Assembly (NCBI GenBank): GCA_900542525.1
Contig: UQNZ01000011.1
Location: forward strand, 1-51,832
Source: an uncultured Eggerthella sp.
GTDB taxonomy: Bacteria > Actinomycetota > Coriobacteriia > Coriobacteriales > Eggerthellaceae
Length of the DNA stretch: 51,832 nt
Direction of reading: 5' to 3'
This document shows positions 33,397-41,518 of this stretch, in pieces. The notes beneath the pieces are model-generated. The model was not told where the DNA came from. It made no database searches and saw nothing but the letters and a program-made list of their open reading frames with translations. Within the stretch, counting starts at the first letter, position 1; each line of letters starts with the position of its first letter. Made by a program: the position numbers and the translations under genes.

Positions 33397-35271
33397 ATGG
33401 CGGATCGAATACTTGATTCAATCGAATCGCCCAACATGCTTGCGCTCCTTACCGATGAAGAGCTTGCTATTCTTGCGGGTGAGATTCGCGATGAGATCCT
33501 GAACACCACTTCTCAAACGGGAGGTCATGTTGCCTCAAGTTTGGGAGCGGTCGAGATCATCCTTGCAGTTCATAGCCTTATCAATTCCCCTGAAGATAAG
33601 TTCATCTTCGATGTAGGTCATCAATCCTATGCGCATATGCTCCTTACGGGTAGGCGTGATGAATTCTCAACGCTGCGCCAATACAAAGGTCTCTCAGGGT
33701 TTCCAAAACCGTATACCAATCTTCATGACGTTCATCCTTCTGGACATGCATCCGATTCGCTTTCTATTGCCTGTGGACTTGCGCGAGCGCGCGATCTTTC
33801 GGGGGAGAAGCAAAAGGTAGTTGCGCTCATCGGCGACGCCTCTCTTGCGGGCGGTATGGCATTCGAAGCCTTGAATGATATCGGGCAGGAGCAAACACCG
33901 CTCGTCATCATCCTGAACGACAATGAAATGGCCATCTCGCGCAATGTGGGGGCCATGGCGCTGCACCTTGGGAGCATTCGCGTGAATTCGAATTATCGCA
34001 AGAGTCGCGATACGATCCAGGAACATCTCGAGGCGTTCGGCACGGCGGGCAAGGCTCTTGTGAAGATGGGCAAAACCGCGAAAGAGTCAGTGAAGAATCT
34101 CGTCATTCCTGATTCGATGCTCTTCGAACAGTTGGGTATCATCTGCACGCCGCCGATCGATGGGCACAATATCCCTGCAATAAAGGCAGCCATCAAGAAT
34201 GCATTCGCTGCAAACGCGCCCGTGCTCGTGCATGCGATCACGAAGAAGGGCAAGGGCTATGCACCCGCCGAACAGAACCCTTCGAAGTTCCACGGCGTAG
34301 GACCTTATGATCTTGAATCGGGAGAGATAAAGAAGAAGGCAGGCGGCAATCTTACCTACACTCAAGCGTTCTCTCAGACCTTGAAGGCTAAAGCGGCTCA
34401 GGATGATTCGATCGTGGTGGTTACTGCTGCTATGACCGATGGCACGGGTTTGGCCGATTTCGCGCAAGAATACCCTAAACGTTTCTTTGACGTGGGCATC
34501 GCTGAAGAGCATGCGGTCGCTATGGCGGCAGGCCTTTCCATTGGAGGAAAGAAGCCTGTGGTGGCGCTTTATTCCACGTTCATGCAGCGTGCGATCGACC
34601 AGCTGATAATCGATGTGGCACTGCCGCGCGAGAATGTGGTCATCGCTATCGATCGCGCTGGCCTTGTGGGCGATGATGGCCCTACGCACCATGGCGTGTT
34701 CGATATGGTCTATGCGCGCATGATCCCGCAGGTGAAGATACTTGCACCTTCCGACGAAGCCGAACTGGCTTCTGCGCTGCATACCGCACTCGCTATCGGT
34801 GGACCGGTGGTGTTGCGCTATCCTCGCGGCGAAGCCCCCGGTGCACTCATCCCCGAAGAGCCAGCTGTCTTCGAAGAGGGTGTTTCTAAAGAAGTGAAGC
34901 CTGGTGAAGACGTAGCGATCCTCGCGTTCGGTCGTATGGTCGAACACGCGCTCGGTGCGGCAAGCTTGCTAGAAGGGCAGGGTATCTCGGCGCGTGTGGT
35001 GGATATGCGCTGGGTGAAGCCGATCGACAAGGAAGCGATTCGCAGGGCTGCTGAAACGAAACTGGTGGTTACCGTTGAAGACGGCGTTATCATCGGCGGT
35101 GCAGGTGAAGCGGTGAGCGAAGTTTTGAGTGAAGAAGAGCTTAAGGTGGATTCGCTCACGCTCGGCATACCTGATGAGTTCATTGAGCAAGGCAAGGTGG
35201 ACTTGCTCTTCGCCGACCTTGGCCTCGATGCAGCAGGTATCGCCCGCCAGATCCAAGACCGTCTTGCCTAA
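33397..35271 (+). CDS. dxs: 1-deoxy-D-xylulose-5-phosphate synthase
   Basis: A 624-residue TPP-dependent enzyme that starts the MEP isoprenoid pathway from pyruvate and glyceraldehyde 3-phosphate. The TPP/Mg motif is GDASLAGGMAFEALNDIG with LNDNEMAIS completing it. Others are FIFDVGHQSYAHML near the N terminus, DVGIAEEHAVAMAAG (the catalytic Glu region) and DRAGLVGDDGPTHHG. The ATG at 33397 has TAAGGAGAGG upstream. Followed by an overlapping permease frame. Length typical of the family. Confidence 0.97.
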   Translation: MADRILDSIESPNMLALLTDEELAILAGEIRDEILNTTSQTGGHVASSLGAVEIILAVHSLINSPEDKFIFDVGHQSYAHMLLTGRRDEFSTLRQYKGLSGFPKPYTNLHDVHPSGHASDSLSIACGLARARDLSGEKQKVVALIGDASLAGGMAFEALNDIGQEQTPLVIILNDNEMAISRNVGAMALHLGSIRVNSNYRKSRDTIQEHLEAFGTAGKALVKMGKTAKESVKNLVIPDSMLFEQLGIICTPPIDGHNIPAIKAAIKNAFAANAPVLVHAITKKGKGYAPAEQNPSKFHGVGPYDLESGEIKKKAGGNLTYTQAFSQTLKAKAAQDDSIVVVTAAMTDGTGLADFAQEYPKRFFDVGIAEEHAVAMAAGLSIGGKKPVVALYSTFMQRAIDQLIIDVALPRENVVIAIDRAGLVGDDGPTHHGVFDMVYARMIPQVKILAPSDEAELASALHTALAIGGPVVLRYPRGEAPGALIPEEPAVFEEGVSKEVKPGEDVAILAFGRMVEHALGAASLLEGQGISARVVDMRWVKPIDKEAIRRAAETKLVVTVEDGVIIGGAGEAVSEVLSEEELKVDSLTLGIPDEFIEQGKVDLLFADLGLDAAGIARQIQDRLA

Positions 35272-36175
35272 CCTTTCATTAGCAAATATACCGACGAGCG
35301 CGTACAAGGTCCTGCTCCTGCTCGTTACCATGGCATGGGGCGCGAGCTTCGTCTATATGAAGGATCTGGTGGCTGTGTTCCCGCCTGGGTGGCTGTTGGG
35401 GGTCCGCTTTACGATCGCTGGGCTCATCATTCTTCCGTTCTTGCTAAAGCGTTTGCGCCTGCGTCTAACTTGGAAAGCGCTCGCTGCCGGTATGGTGATG
35501 GGCCTGCTCGACTTCTTGGGATTCTTCACACAAACGGTCGGTTTGCAAACGGTGTCGCCAGGCGTCAATGCGTTTCTGACTGCGGTGTATGTTGTGCTCG
35601 TACCGTTCATGTGGTGGGTCGTTGCGAAACGTAAGCCTGCCAAGACGAACATCGTTGCGGCACTCGTTGCGATCGTGGGCATATGGCTCGTATCGGTCAC
35701 GAGTGCTTCAGGATCTTTGAGCATCGGCTTCGGTGAGGTCATGACGCTGCTCTGCGCATTCTTCTTCGCAGCGCATATCGTTTCGGTCTCGATCTTCTCG
35801 GCCTTCTACGATGTGCTCATGCTCACGGTCATCCAGTTCATTACCGAGGGGCTGCTCGGCTTAGTAACGGGAGCGGTCTTCGAAACGCTTCCTACGTTCT
35901 CGCAGATCACTCCAGTCATAGTAAGTGAGCTTGCATTCGTGGTGTTGTTTGCGACCATCTTCGCGTTCGGCGTGCAAAATATAGCTCTTGCTCGCATCGA
36001 GCCTACGCAAGCCTCGCTCATCTTAAGTCTTGAGTCGGTGTTCGGCGTGGTGTTCAGCATCCTGCTCTATGGAGAGCTACTCACGATACGCCTCGTTGTT
36101 GGTTTCGTGCTTATCTTTATTGCGCTCTTGGTGAGCGAAGGCATCTTCTCGTGGAAGCGAAAGGCAGCTTCATAA
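35264..36175 (+). CDS. EamA (DMT superfamily) transporter
   Basis: About 303 residues with ten predicted membrane helices in two EamA repeats: LLLLVTMAWGASFVYMKD begins the first and SIFSAFYDVLMLTVIQ the second, ending with IEPTQASLILSLESVFG. These permeases export or import metabolites; the substrate is unknown. The start is uncertain. The first convenient ATG (35330) would remove half of helix 1, so I use the in-frame TTG at 35264, which overlaps the dxs stop by eight bases. No strong Shine-Dalgarno is seen, so translation probably depends on coupling to dxs. Confidence 0.85.
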   Translation: MPNLSLANIPTSAYKVLLLLVTMAWGASFVYMKDLVAVFPPGWLLGVRFTIAGLIILPFLLKRLRLRLTWKALAAGMVMGLLDFLGFFTQTVGLQTVSPGVNAFLTAVYVVLVPFMWWVVAKRKPAKTNIVAALVAIVGIWLVSVTSASGSLSIGFGEVMTLLCAFFFAAHIVSVSIFSAFYDVLMLTVIQFITEGLLGLVTGAVFETLPTFSQITPVIVSELAFVVLFATIFAFGVQNIALARIEPTQASLILSLESVFGVVFSILLYGELLTIRLVVGFVLIFIALLVSEGIFSWKRKAAS

Positions 36176-36189
36176 CGTACAAGCAGCGG

Positions 36190-36753
36190 TTATACCGCAC
36201 ACGCCATTATGTAGTCGTCCATCATGAACCCGTTGCCGATATCGGCCTCAACGGATTCGATGATGTCGAATCCGTTTCCCTTATAGGCACGAATACCCAG
36301 ATCATTGCCTTTATTGACGGTCAGATACATGCCGGTAAGTTCAAGTTTGCGTGCGTAGTCACGCAGCCACGCAAGTATCTGGCTTGAATAATGCTTGCCG
36401 CGCTCTTCGGCATAGAGATAGACCTTCGAGATGAACAAGCGGTCTGCGTGAAGTGGTGTGATCGCTTCACCATGTTCTTTTGCGCGCGGGTTTTCCGTAT
36501 CGCCCGAAAAGCGCTCAGGTGCAACTCCCACGTAGCCTACGGTCTTGCCCGCTTTATCGACCACGAAATAGTATTCGTAGCCATGCTCGGCGATGTCACG
36601 TGCGATCGCGTCTTTCGATTGGAATTGCTCGACCATATACGCTGTTTGGTCTACTCCGATACGTGTTGGCCAATACTCGAACCAGATGTCATGCGCCATT
36701 TCTACCAAGGCGTCGAGATCGTGAACGGGTTCAACTTTTCTCATCTCTATCAT
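36190..36753 (-). CDS. GNAT family N-acetyltransferase
   Basis: A 187-residue acyl-CoA-dependent acetyltransferase fold. YFVVDKAGKTVGYVGVAP is the strand pair before the CoA site. ISKVYLYAEERGKHYSSQIL contains the GNAT motif A (ExRGKxYS-like in place of RGxGxA). TVNKGNDLGIRAYKGNGF is the motif B region. It is alone on the minus strand, convergent with the EamA gene. Of the start codons TTG 36765, ATG 36753 and ATG 36744, I chose 36753 because a purine-rich GGATGG lies just upstream. The substrate cannot be inferred. Confidence 0.88.
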   Translation of the reverse strand: MIEMRKVEPVHDLDALVEMAHDIWFEYWPTRIGVDQTAYMVEQFQSKDAIARDIAEHGYEYYFVVDKAGKTVGYVGVAPERFSGDTENPRAKEHGEAITPLHADRLFISKVYLYAEERGKHYSSQILAWLRDYARKLELTGMYLTVNKGNDLGIRAYKGNGFDIIESVEADIGNGFMMDDYIMACAV

Positions 36754-36927
36754 GCGACCATCCAATCGAACTGGGGTTATTTCGTATGTGTAACGTTCGT
36801 ACTTCTTGTTTGTTTCATCTTGTTTCCACGTGCGTTAACAATAACGAATGAAAAAAGCATACCGCAGAGCGCGTGACAAGATAAAGAAGTCGGTTTCAAA
36901 GACTATACCTTTAAGGAGGGTTCCATC

Positions 36928-38202
36928 ATGTTTGATACCGGATCGACGTCATTCATGCTCATCTGTACCATGCTGGTGTTATTGATGACACCAGGTGTTG
37001 CATTCTTTTACGGAGGGCTTGCGCGTCGTAAAAATGTTGTGAACACCATGTTCATGTCGATGGCGATCATCGGCATAGTAGGGGTGCTATGGATCATTGC
37101 GGGCTGGAGTTTTGCGTATGGCGGAGACGGCTCCAATCCCTTTTTCGGAGGGTTCGACCAACTCGGGTGCGCTTCGGTCGTGCAGGATATGCTCGTAGAA
37201 GCACAAGTCGTTCCTGAAGATGCGGTCTATCCGGCTATCATCGATGTGGTCTTTCAGGCAGCATTCGCGATGATCACCTGCGCGATCATTTGGGGTGCGG
37301 TTGCTGGACGCATGAAGTTCGGTGCCATGATCTCCTTCGTGATCGTCTGGGTGCTCGTCATCTACTGCCCGCTCGCGCATATGGTGTGGGGCGGCCATGG
37401 TAGCTTTATTGGCGACCAGATTGGTGCGCTCGACTTCGCAGGTGGCGATGTTGTTCACATCAGCTCTGGTTTGACTGGTTTGGTCCTTTGCTTGTTGCTC
37501 GGCTCCCGCAAGGAATTTGGCACGCTCGCGCATCGTCCGCATAACATCCCGCTCGTGGTGCTTGGCGTAACGCTTTTGTGGTTCGGCTGGTTCGGCTTCA
37601 ATGGCGGCTCTGAATTCGCGGCTGATGGCATCGCAGCGCTTGCGATCCTGAATACCGTGGTTGCATCGGGTGCGGCACTTCTTTCCTGGATGGTGGTCGA
37701 GAAGATCGCCGTAGGAAAGCCCACGCTTGTTGGTGCGGTGACCGGTCTGGTTGCGGGCTTGGTTGTCATCACGCCCGCTGCAGGTTTTGTCGAGCCCTGG
37801 GCGGCGATCGTGATGGGCTCCATCGTTTCACCCATCTGCTACTTCGCAATGTCAGTCCTGAAGAATAAGATCGGCTATGACGATGCACTCGACGCATTCG
37901 GTTGTCATGCGGTTGGCGGTATGGTCGGTGGCGTGCTCACCGGTATCTTCTGCGTACCCGAACTTTCCTGGACGGATTTCGGTGGTCTTATCTACACGGG
38001 CGATCCCACGCTGCTTGGCGCTCAGTGCTTAGGTATCCTGGTAACGATCGCGTTCGTGGGCATCGGATCACTCGTGATCGGGCTTGTGGTCAAGCTCATC
38101 TTCAAGGGAAGCCTGCGCGTTTCCAAGGAACAAGAAGCAGCGGGTATGGACATCAGCGAACACAGCGAATCTGCTTACCCTGCATTCAACGGTCTTGATT
38201 AG
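36928..38202 (+). CDS. amt: Ammonium transporter
   Basis: A 424-residue Amt/MEP/Rh channel-like transporter with 11 membrane segments. Signatures: MTPGVAFFYGGLARRKN in helix 1-2, DFAGGDVVHISSGLTGLV (first pore His) and DAFGCHAVGGMVGGVLTG (second pore His). The N terminus shows no cleavable signal before the first helix. The ATG at 36928 follows AAGGAGG. It is followed after 87 bases by a PII gene, the usual pairing in which PII blocks the pore when nitrogen is plentiful. Confidence 0.96.
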   Translation: MFDTGSTSFMLICTMLVLLMTPGVAFFYGGLARRKNVVNTMFMSMAIIGIVGVLWIIAGWSFAYGGDGSNPFFGGFDQLGCASVVQDMLVEAQVVPEDAVYPAIIDVVFQAAFAMITCAIIWGAVAGRMKFGAMISFVIVWVLVIYCPLAHMVWGGHGSFIGDQIGALDFAGGDVVHISSGLTGLVLCLLLGSRKEFGTLAHRPHNIPLVVLGVTLLWFGWFGFNGGSEFAADGIAALAILNTVVASGAALLSWMVVEKIAVGKPTLVGAVTGLVAGLVVITPAAGFVEPWAAIVMGSIVSPICYFAMSVLKNKIGYDDALDAFGCHAVGGMVGGVLTGIFCVPELSWTDFGGLIYTGDPTLLGAQCLGILVTIAFVGIGSLVIGLVVKLIFKGSLRVSKEQEAAGMDISEHSESAYPAFNGLD

Positions 38203-38289
38203 CAGCATGCGAATGAGCTCAAGGCAGGGAAGGCTAAGAGGATTCGTATGAGATCAGCAATATGCTGGTCGAAGAGAAAGGATAGTAAC

Positions 38290-38628
38290 ATGAAGCGTAT
38301 ATGTGCGGTGGTTCGACCGACCATGCTCGAACCGCTCAAGGAAGCGCTCTTTCAGGCAAATGTTTCAGGTATGACTATCTCTCAGGTGCATGGTTGCGGC
38401 AACCAGCACGGATGGAGCGAGTACTTTCGTGGTAATGAGGTTATTTTGAACATGGTTCCGAAGATCAAGTTCGAGATCATCGCCGATGATGCTCAAGTCG
38501 ATGAGATCGTGGATGTGATCGTTTCTACGGCGCGCACTGGCGAAGTGGGCGATGGCAAGATCTTCGTTTCGAATATCGAGCGTGTCGTGCGCATTCGAAC
38601 GGGGGAGGAAAACGACGCAGCGCTCTAG
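38290..38628 (+). CDS. glnB: PII nitrogen-regulatory protein (GlnB/GlnK) with Val at position 51
   Basis: A 112-residue trimeric PII signalling protein that senses 2-oxoglutarate and ATP/ADP. It has the C-terminal signature TGEVGDGKIFVSNIERVVRIRTGEENDAAL (given as GDGKIFV and RIRTGEENDAAL) and the T-loop WSEYFRGNEVILNMVPK. In the T-loop the residue at position 51, Tyr in proteobacterial and many actinobacterial PII, is Val, so it cannot be uridylylated or adenylylated there. The ATG at 38290 is preferred over an upstream frame start because it gives the exact family N terminus MKRICAVVRP. Paired with amt, so it is most likely a GlnK-type regulator of the transporter. Confidence 0.95.
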   Translation: MKRICAVVRPTMLEPLKEALFQANVSGMTISQVHGCGNQHGWSEYFRGNEVILNMVPKIKFEIIADDAQVDEIVDVIVSTARTGEVGDGKIFVSNIERVVRIRTGEENDAAL

Positions 38629-38734
38629 TGCGCTACCATGCGTTAAAACACGTGTCTCTCTAGGAGATTTCAGAGAAAGACATGGAAAGATGGTATAGTT
38701 AATCAGACTATTACCACGAAGAAAGGAACGCGTG

Positions 38735-40255
38735 ATGACTCGCAAGATTGCTATTTTCGATACCACCTTGCGCGATGGCGAGCAGTCGCCAGGCGCATCG
38801 ATGAACTCCGAAGAGAAATTGGTCATCACGCGTCAACTATTGCGTCTCGGCGTTGATGTGATCGAAGCAGGTTTTCCTATTTCATCGCCGGGCGATTTCA
38901 AGAGCGTGCAGCAGATAGCAGCCGAAGTTGGCGATAAGGCGATCGTCTGTGCGCTCACGCGTGCTATGGAAAAGGACATCGACTCTGCTGCTGAGGCGCT
39001 GGCTGATTGTGCCCGTCCGCGCATCCACACAGGCATCGGCGTTTCGCATAGTCACATCTTCGATAAGCTGCGCACTACGCCCGAGGTCATTCTTGAGCGT
39101 GCTGTGAACGCAACCAAATACGCCAAGAAGTATGTTGAAGATGTTGAATTCTACTGCGAAGATGCGGGTCGTTCCGATTATGAATTCCTTGCAAAAGTGG
39201 TCGAGGCGGTCATCGCTGCTGGCGCTACGGTGGTCAATATCCCCGACACCACGGGTTATTCGCTGCCTGAAGAGTACGGTCGCCGCATCAAGTTCTTGAT
39301 GGAAAACGTCAAGAACATCGACAAGGCTTCCATCTCAGTCCACTGCCATAACGACCTTGGCATGGCTACCGCGCTTTCCCTTGCAGGCGTTGAGAACGGT
39401 GCAACGCAGATCGAGTGCACCATCAATGGTCTGGGTGAACGTGCCGGCAACACCGCCATGGAAGAAGTGGTCATGGCTATCAAGATGCATGGCGAAGAAC
39501 TCGATGCTCACACCGATATCAACACCCGCGAATTCATTCGCGCATCGCGCTTGGTGTCTTCCATTACGGGCTTCGTAGTGCAGCCCAATAAATCCATCGT
39601 TGGTGCTAATGCCTTCGCGCATTCTTCCGGCATTCACCAGGATGGTGTCATCAAAGAGCGCTCCACCTATGAGATCATCGATCCTACTGAAGTTGGTGCA
39701 GGTCAAAGCTCGATCGTCCTTTCTGCTCGTTCGGGTCGTGCGGCGCTGCGTCACCGCCTGGAGGCGCTTGGCTATCACATCGAAGGTCAGGAATTCGAAG
39801 ACTTGCATACGGCATTTCTCGATCTGGCTGACAAGAAGAAGGAAGTCTACGACGAGGATCTTGAGTCGCTCGTTGGCGAGCAGGGTCGTGCGCAAGAAGC
39901 TTCCTATACCTTGAAGAGCGTTCAGATTTCTTGTGGTCAGCCGCTCACGCCTACTGCAACCGTTACGCTCATCGATAAGAACGATAACGAGTTCTGTGCC
40001 TGCTCCATTGGCACGGGTCCGGTCGATGCGCTCTATCGTGCGGTGAATGAGATCGTGGATATTGAAAACGATCTTTCCGAGTTCTCGGTGCAGAGCGTTA
40101 CGCGCGGCATCGATGCACTCGGCGAAGTAACCATTCGCGTTACCGCAGCTGATGGTACGGTTTACACTGGTCGTGGCTCAGATGGCGACATCATCGTATC
40201 TTCCGCAAAGGCTTACTTGAACGCACTCAATCGCCTGATCGCTGATAAGCAGTAA
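38735..40255 (+). CDS. leuA: 2-isopropylmalate synthase
   Basis: A 506-residue enzyme that condenses acetyl-CoA with 3-methyl-2-oxobutanoate, the committed step of leucine synthesis. The TIM barrel begins IFDTTLRDGEQSPGASM; VHCHNDLGMATA gives the metal-binding HxH, and the catalytic Glu/Arg pair is in the first strands. NALNRLI at the end closes the C-terminal LeuA allosteric domain (about residues 380-506), so leucine feedback is expected. ATG 38735 is preferred to GTG 38732 because AAAGGA (38722-38727) is seven bases from it. No T-box or leucine attenuator is seen in the 106-base spacer; a TATAGT at 38694-38699 may be a -10. Confidence 0.96.
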   Translation: MTRKIAIFDTTLRDGEQSPGASMNSEEKLVITRQLLRLGVDVIEAGFPISSPGDFKSVQQIAAEVGDKAIVCALTRAMEKDIDSAAEALADCARPRIHTGIGVSHSHIFDKLRTTPEVILERAVNATKYAKKYVEDVEFYCEDAGRSDYEFLAKVVEAVIAAGATVVNIPDTTGYSLPEEYGRRIKFLMENVKNIDKASISVHCHNDLGMATALSLAGVENGATQIECTINGLGERAGNTAMEEVVMAIKMHGEELDAHTDINTREFIRASRLVSSITGFVVQPNKSIVGANAFAHSSGIHQDGVIKERSTYEIIDPTEVGAGQSSIVLSARSGRAALRHRLEALGYHIEGQEFEDLHTAFLDLADKKKEVYDEDLESLVGEQGRAQEASYTLKSVQISCGQPLTPTATVTLIDKNDNEFCACSIGTGPVDALYRAVNEIVDIENDLSEFSVQSVTRGIDALGEVTIRVTAADGTVYTGRGSDGDIIVSSAKAYLNALNRLIADKQ

Positions 40256-40271
40256 GGAGCACGCGCACGCG

Positions 40272-41288
40272 GTGTATTGTCTTGAATGCGGACAAAAGAT
40301 CGAAGACGGGCAGAATGAATGCCCTCAATGCGGTATGTCCGTTGACGAGATGAAGAAACGCATCGCCGAGGCGCAAGAGAAGCTCACCTATGCTGAAACT
40401 GTGGGGCCGGCGGAAACCACCAAACTTCCGCCGGTTCCTGAACGGGTCTACCACGATAAAGAAGGCAATGTGATCGATCCTGCTGAAGAGATCGATACTG
40501 CAGCGGCCAAAGAGAAGGAAAATGAACTTCCTGTTATCGGGCATGCGGAAGACCCGCTCATAACGATGCCCATGCAAAAGATCGTCTCGGATGATGGCAA
40601 GGTCATTGCTTCTGCAAGCGATGAGGCAAAGACCTTCATCCAGCCTCCGAAGAAGAAAAAGAGGTTCACGACACGTACTAAAGCGGTTCTCGCGCTCGTT
40701 ATCGTGTTCGCTGCTATCGCTATGGTTGCGGCATTCCTCAATTCTGCTGGCATGCTCAAGCATGAAGAGGTCACTGCATCTGACCAGGTTGAGCAGGTGA
40801 ACGGTGAGACGGTCGACACGAGCGACACGCAAGAAGAGATCGAGCAGTCCGATACGGTCAAAGCGCTTCAAGAAAACTATCAAACACTTGGCAACTATCG
40901 TGGTCAGGTGAGCACGATCGTAAGCAATTTCAATAACTATCACCTCGCATCCGATAAGGCAAAACGCCAGCAATATGCTGATGAGTGCAATGAGCTCATT
41001 TCCTCTGTCACTGATTCGAAGGCGAAGCTTGTCGAGGTAATGAATGAGCTTGGCATGAGCGAACACGATGAGCAGTTCGACAATTACACCAAGATCAACA
41101 AGCTCTATGAGCTTCTTCTGACACGCTTGAATGTGATCAAGGAATGTTGGGAGGTGAGTGTGGCTTCGGCTGATCCAAAGAAGGATGCGAAGGCGATCTT
41201 GGCGCCGCTTACAAAGGACATCAAGGGCGGTAAGTCTTCTTCGATGGCCGATTTCGACGCACTCTATCCGCAGGTGAAATTCTCATAA
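40272..41288 (+). CDS. Zinc-ribbon, single-pass membrane protein of unknown function
   Basis: A 338-residue protein. Residues 1-22 form a small zinc ribbon, CLECGQKIEDGQNECPQCG with Cys3, Cys6, Cys17 and Cys20. A charged, low-complexity cytoplasmic region follows, with PPKKKKRFTTRTK before one membrane helix (about 138-157). The outer part (residues ~165-338) is mostly helical, with coiled-coil-like segments. I do not recognise the extracytoplasmic domain. The start is GTG 40272 with AAGGAG 12 bases upstream; a start further in would lose the first Cys pair. Cotranscription with leuA (16-base gap) is likely but the functions do not connect in an obvious way. Two strong hairpins follow. Confidence 0.8.
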   Translation: MYCLECGQKIEDGQNECPQCGMSVDEMKKRIAEAQEKLTYAETVGPAETTKLPPVPERVYHDKEGNVIDPAEEIDTAAAKEKENELPVIGHAEDPLITMPMQKIVSDDGKVIASASDEAKTFIQPPKKKKRFTTRTKAVLALVIVFAAIAMVAAFLNSAGMLKHEEVTASDQVEQVNGETVDTSDTQEEIEQSDTVKALQENYQTLGNYRGQVSTIVSNFNNYHLASDKAKRQQYADECNELISSVTDSKAKLVEVMNELGMSEHDEQFDNYTKINKLYELLLTRLNVIKECWEVSVASADPKKDAKAILAPLTKDIKGGKSSSMADFDALYPQVKFS

Positions 41289-41301
41289 AGTAAGCTCATA
41301 G

Positions 41302-41337
41302 CCGAGCGTTTTTTTTGACTCTTTTAGAAGCGCTCGG
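41302..41337 (+). terminator. Hairpin after the zinc-ribbon gene
   Basis: CCGAGCG (41302-41308) pairs with CGCTCGG (41331-41337) around a loop with an eight-T run (41309-41316). The T-run is inside the loop, not after the stem, so this is not a canonical terminator by itself. It is followed directly by a second hairpin. Confidence 0.5.
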
Positions 41338-41340
41338 TGG

Positions 41341-41370
41341 CTGTATGGATCTGCACGCTGATCCATACAG
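41341..41370 (+). terminator. Second, perfect 11-bp hairpin
   Basis: CTGTATGGATC (41341-41351) pairs perfectly with GATCCATACAG (41360-41370), loop TGCACGCT. It follows the hairpin at 41302-41337 after three bases. Together they probably insulate the surface-protein operon from leuA and the zinc-ribbon gene; a protein-binding palindrome is the alternative. Confidence 0.5.
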
Positions 41371-41430
41371 GGTTCTGCTTCATGTATCCCAATGGCTCAT
41401 TGGATAGTGGCTGTGCTTTTTTGTGCAGTA

Positions 41431-41459
41431 TTGTAAATCGATGATATTTTTTCTATCAT
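41431..41459 (+). promoter_or_regulatory. Promoter of the surface-protein operon
   Basis: TTGTAA (41431-41436), 17 bases, TATCAT (41454-41459). An inverted repeat ATGATA..TATCAT (41441-41446 and 41454-41459) spans the spacer and -10 and could bind a regulator. No gene lies between 41288 and 41519. Confidence 0.55.
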
Positions 41460-41518
41460 ACAAACTGCCTTGAAACGTGAGGGTTTCTGAAGTTATATGT
41501 GCAGGTAAGGAGATTGTT

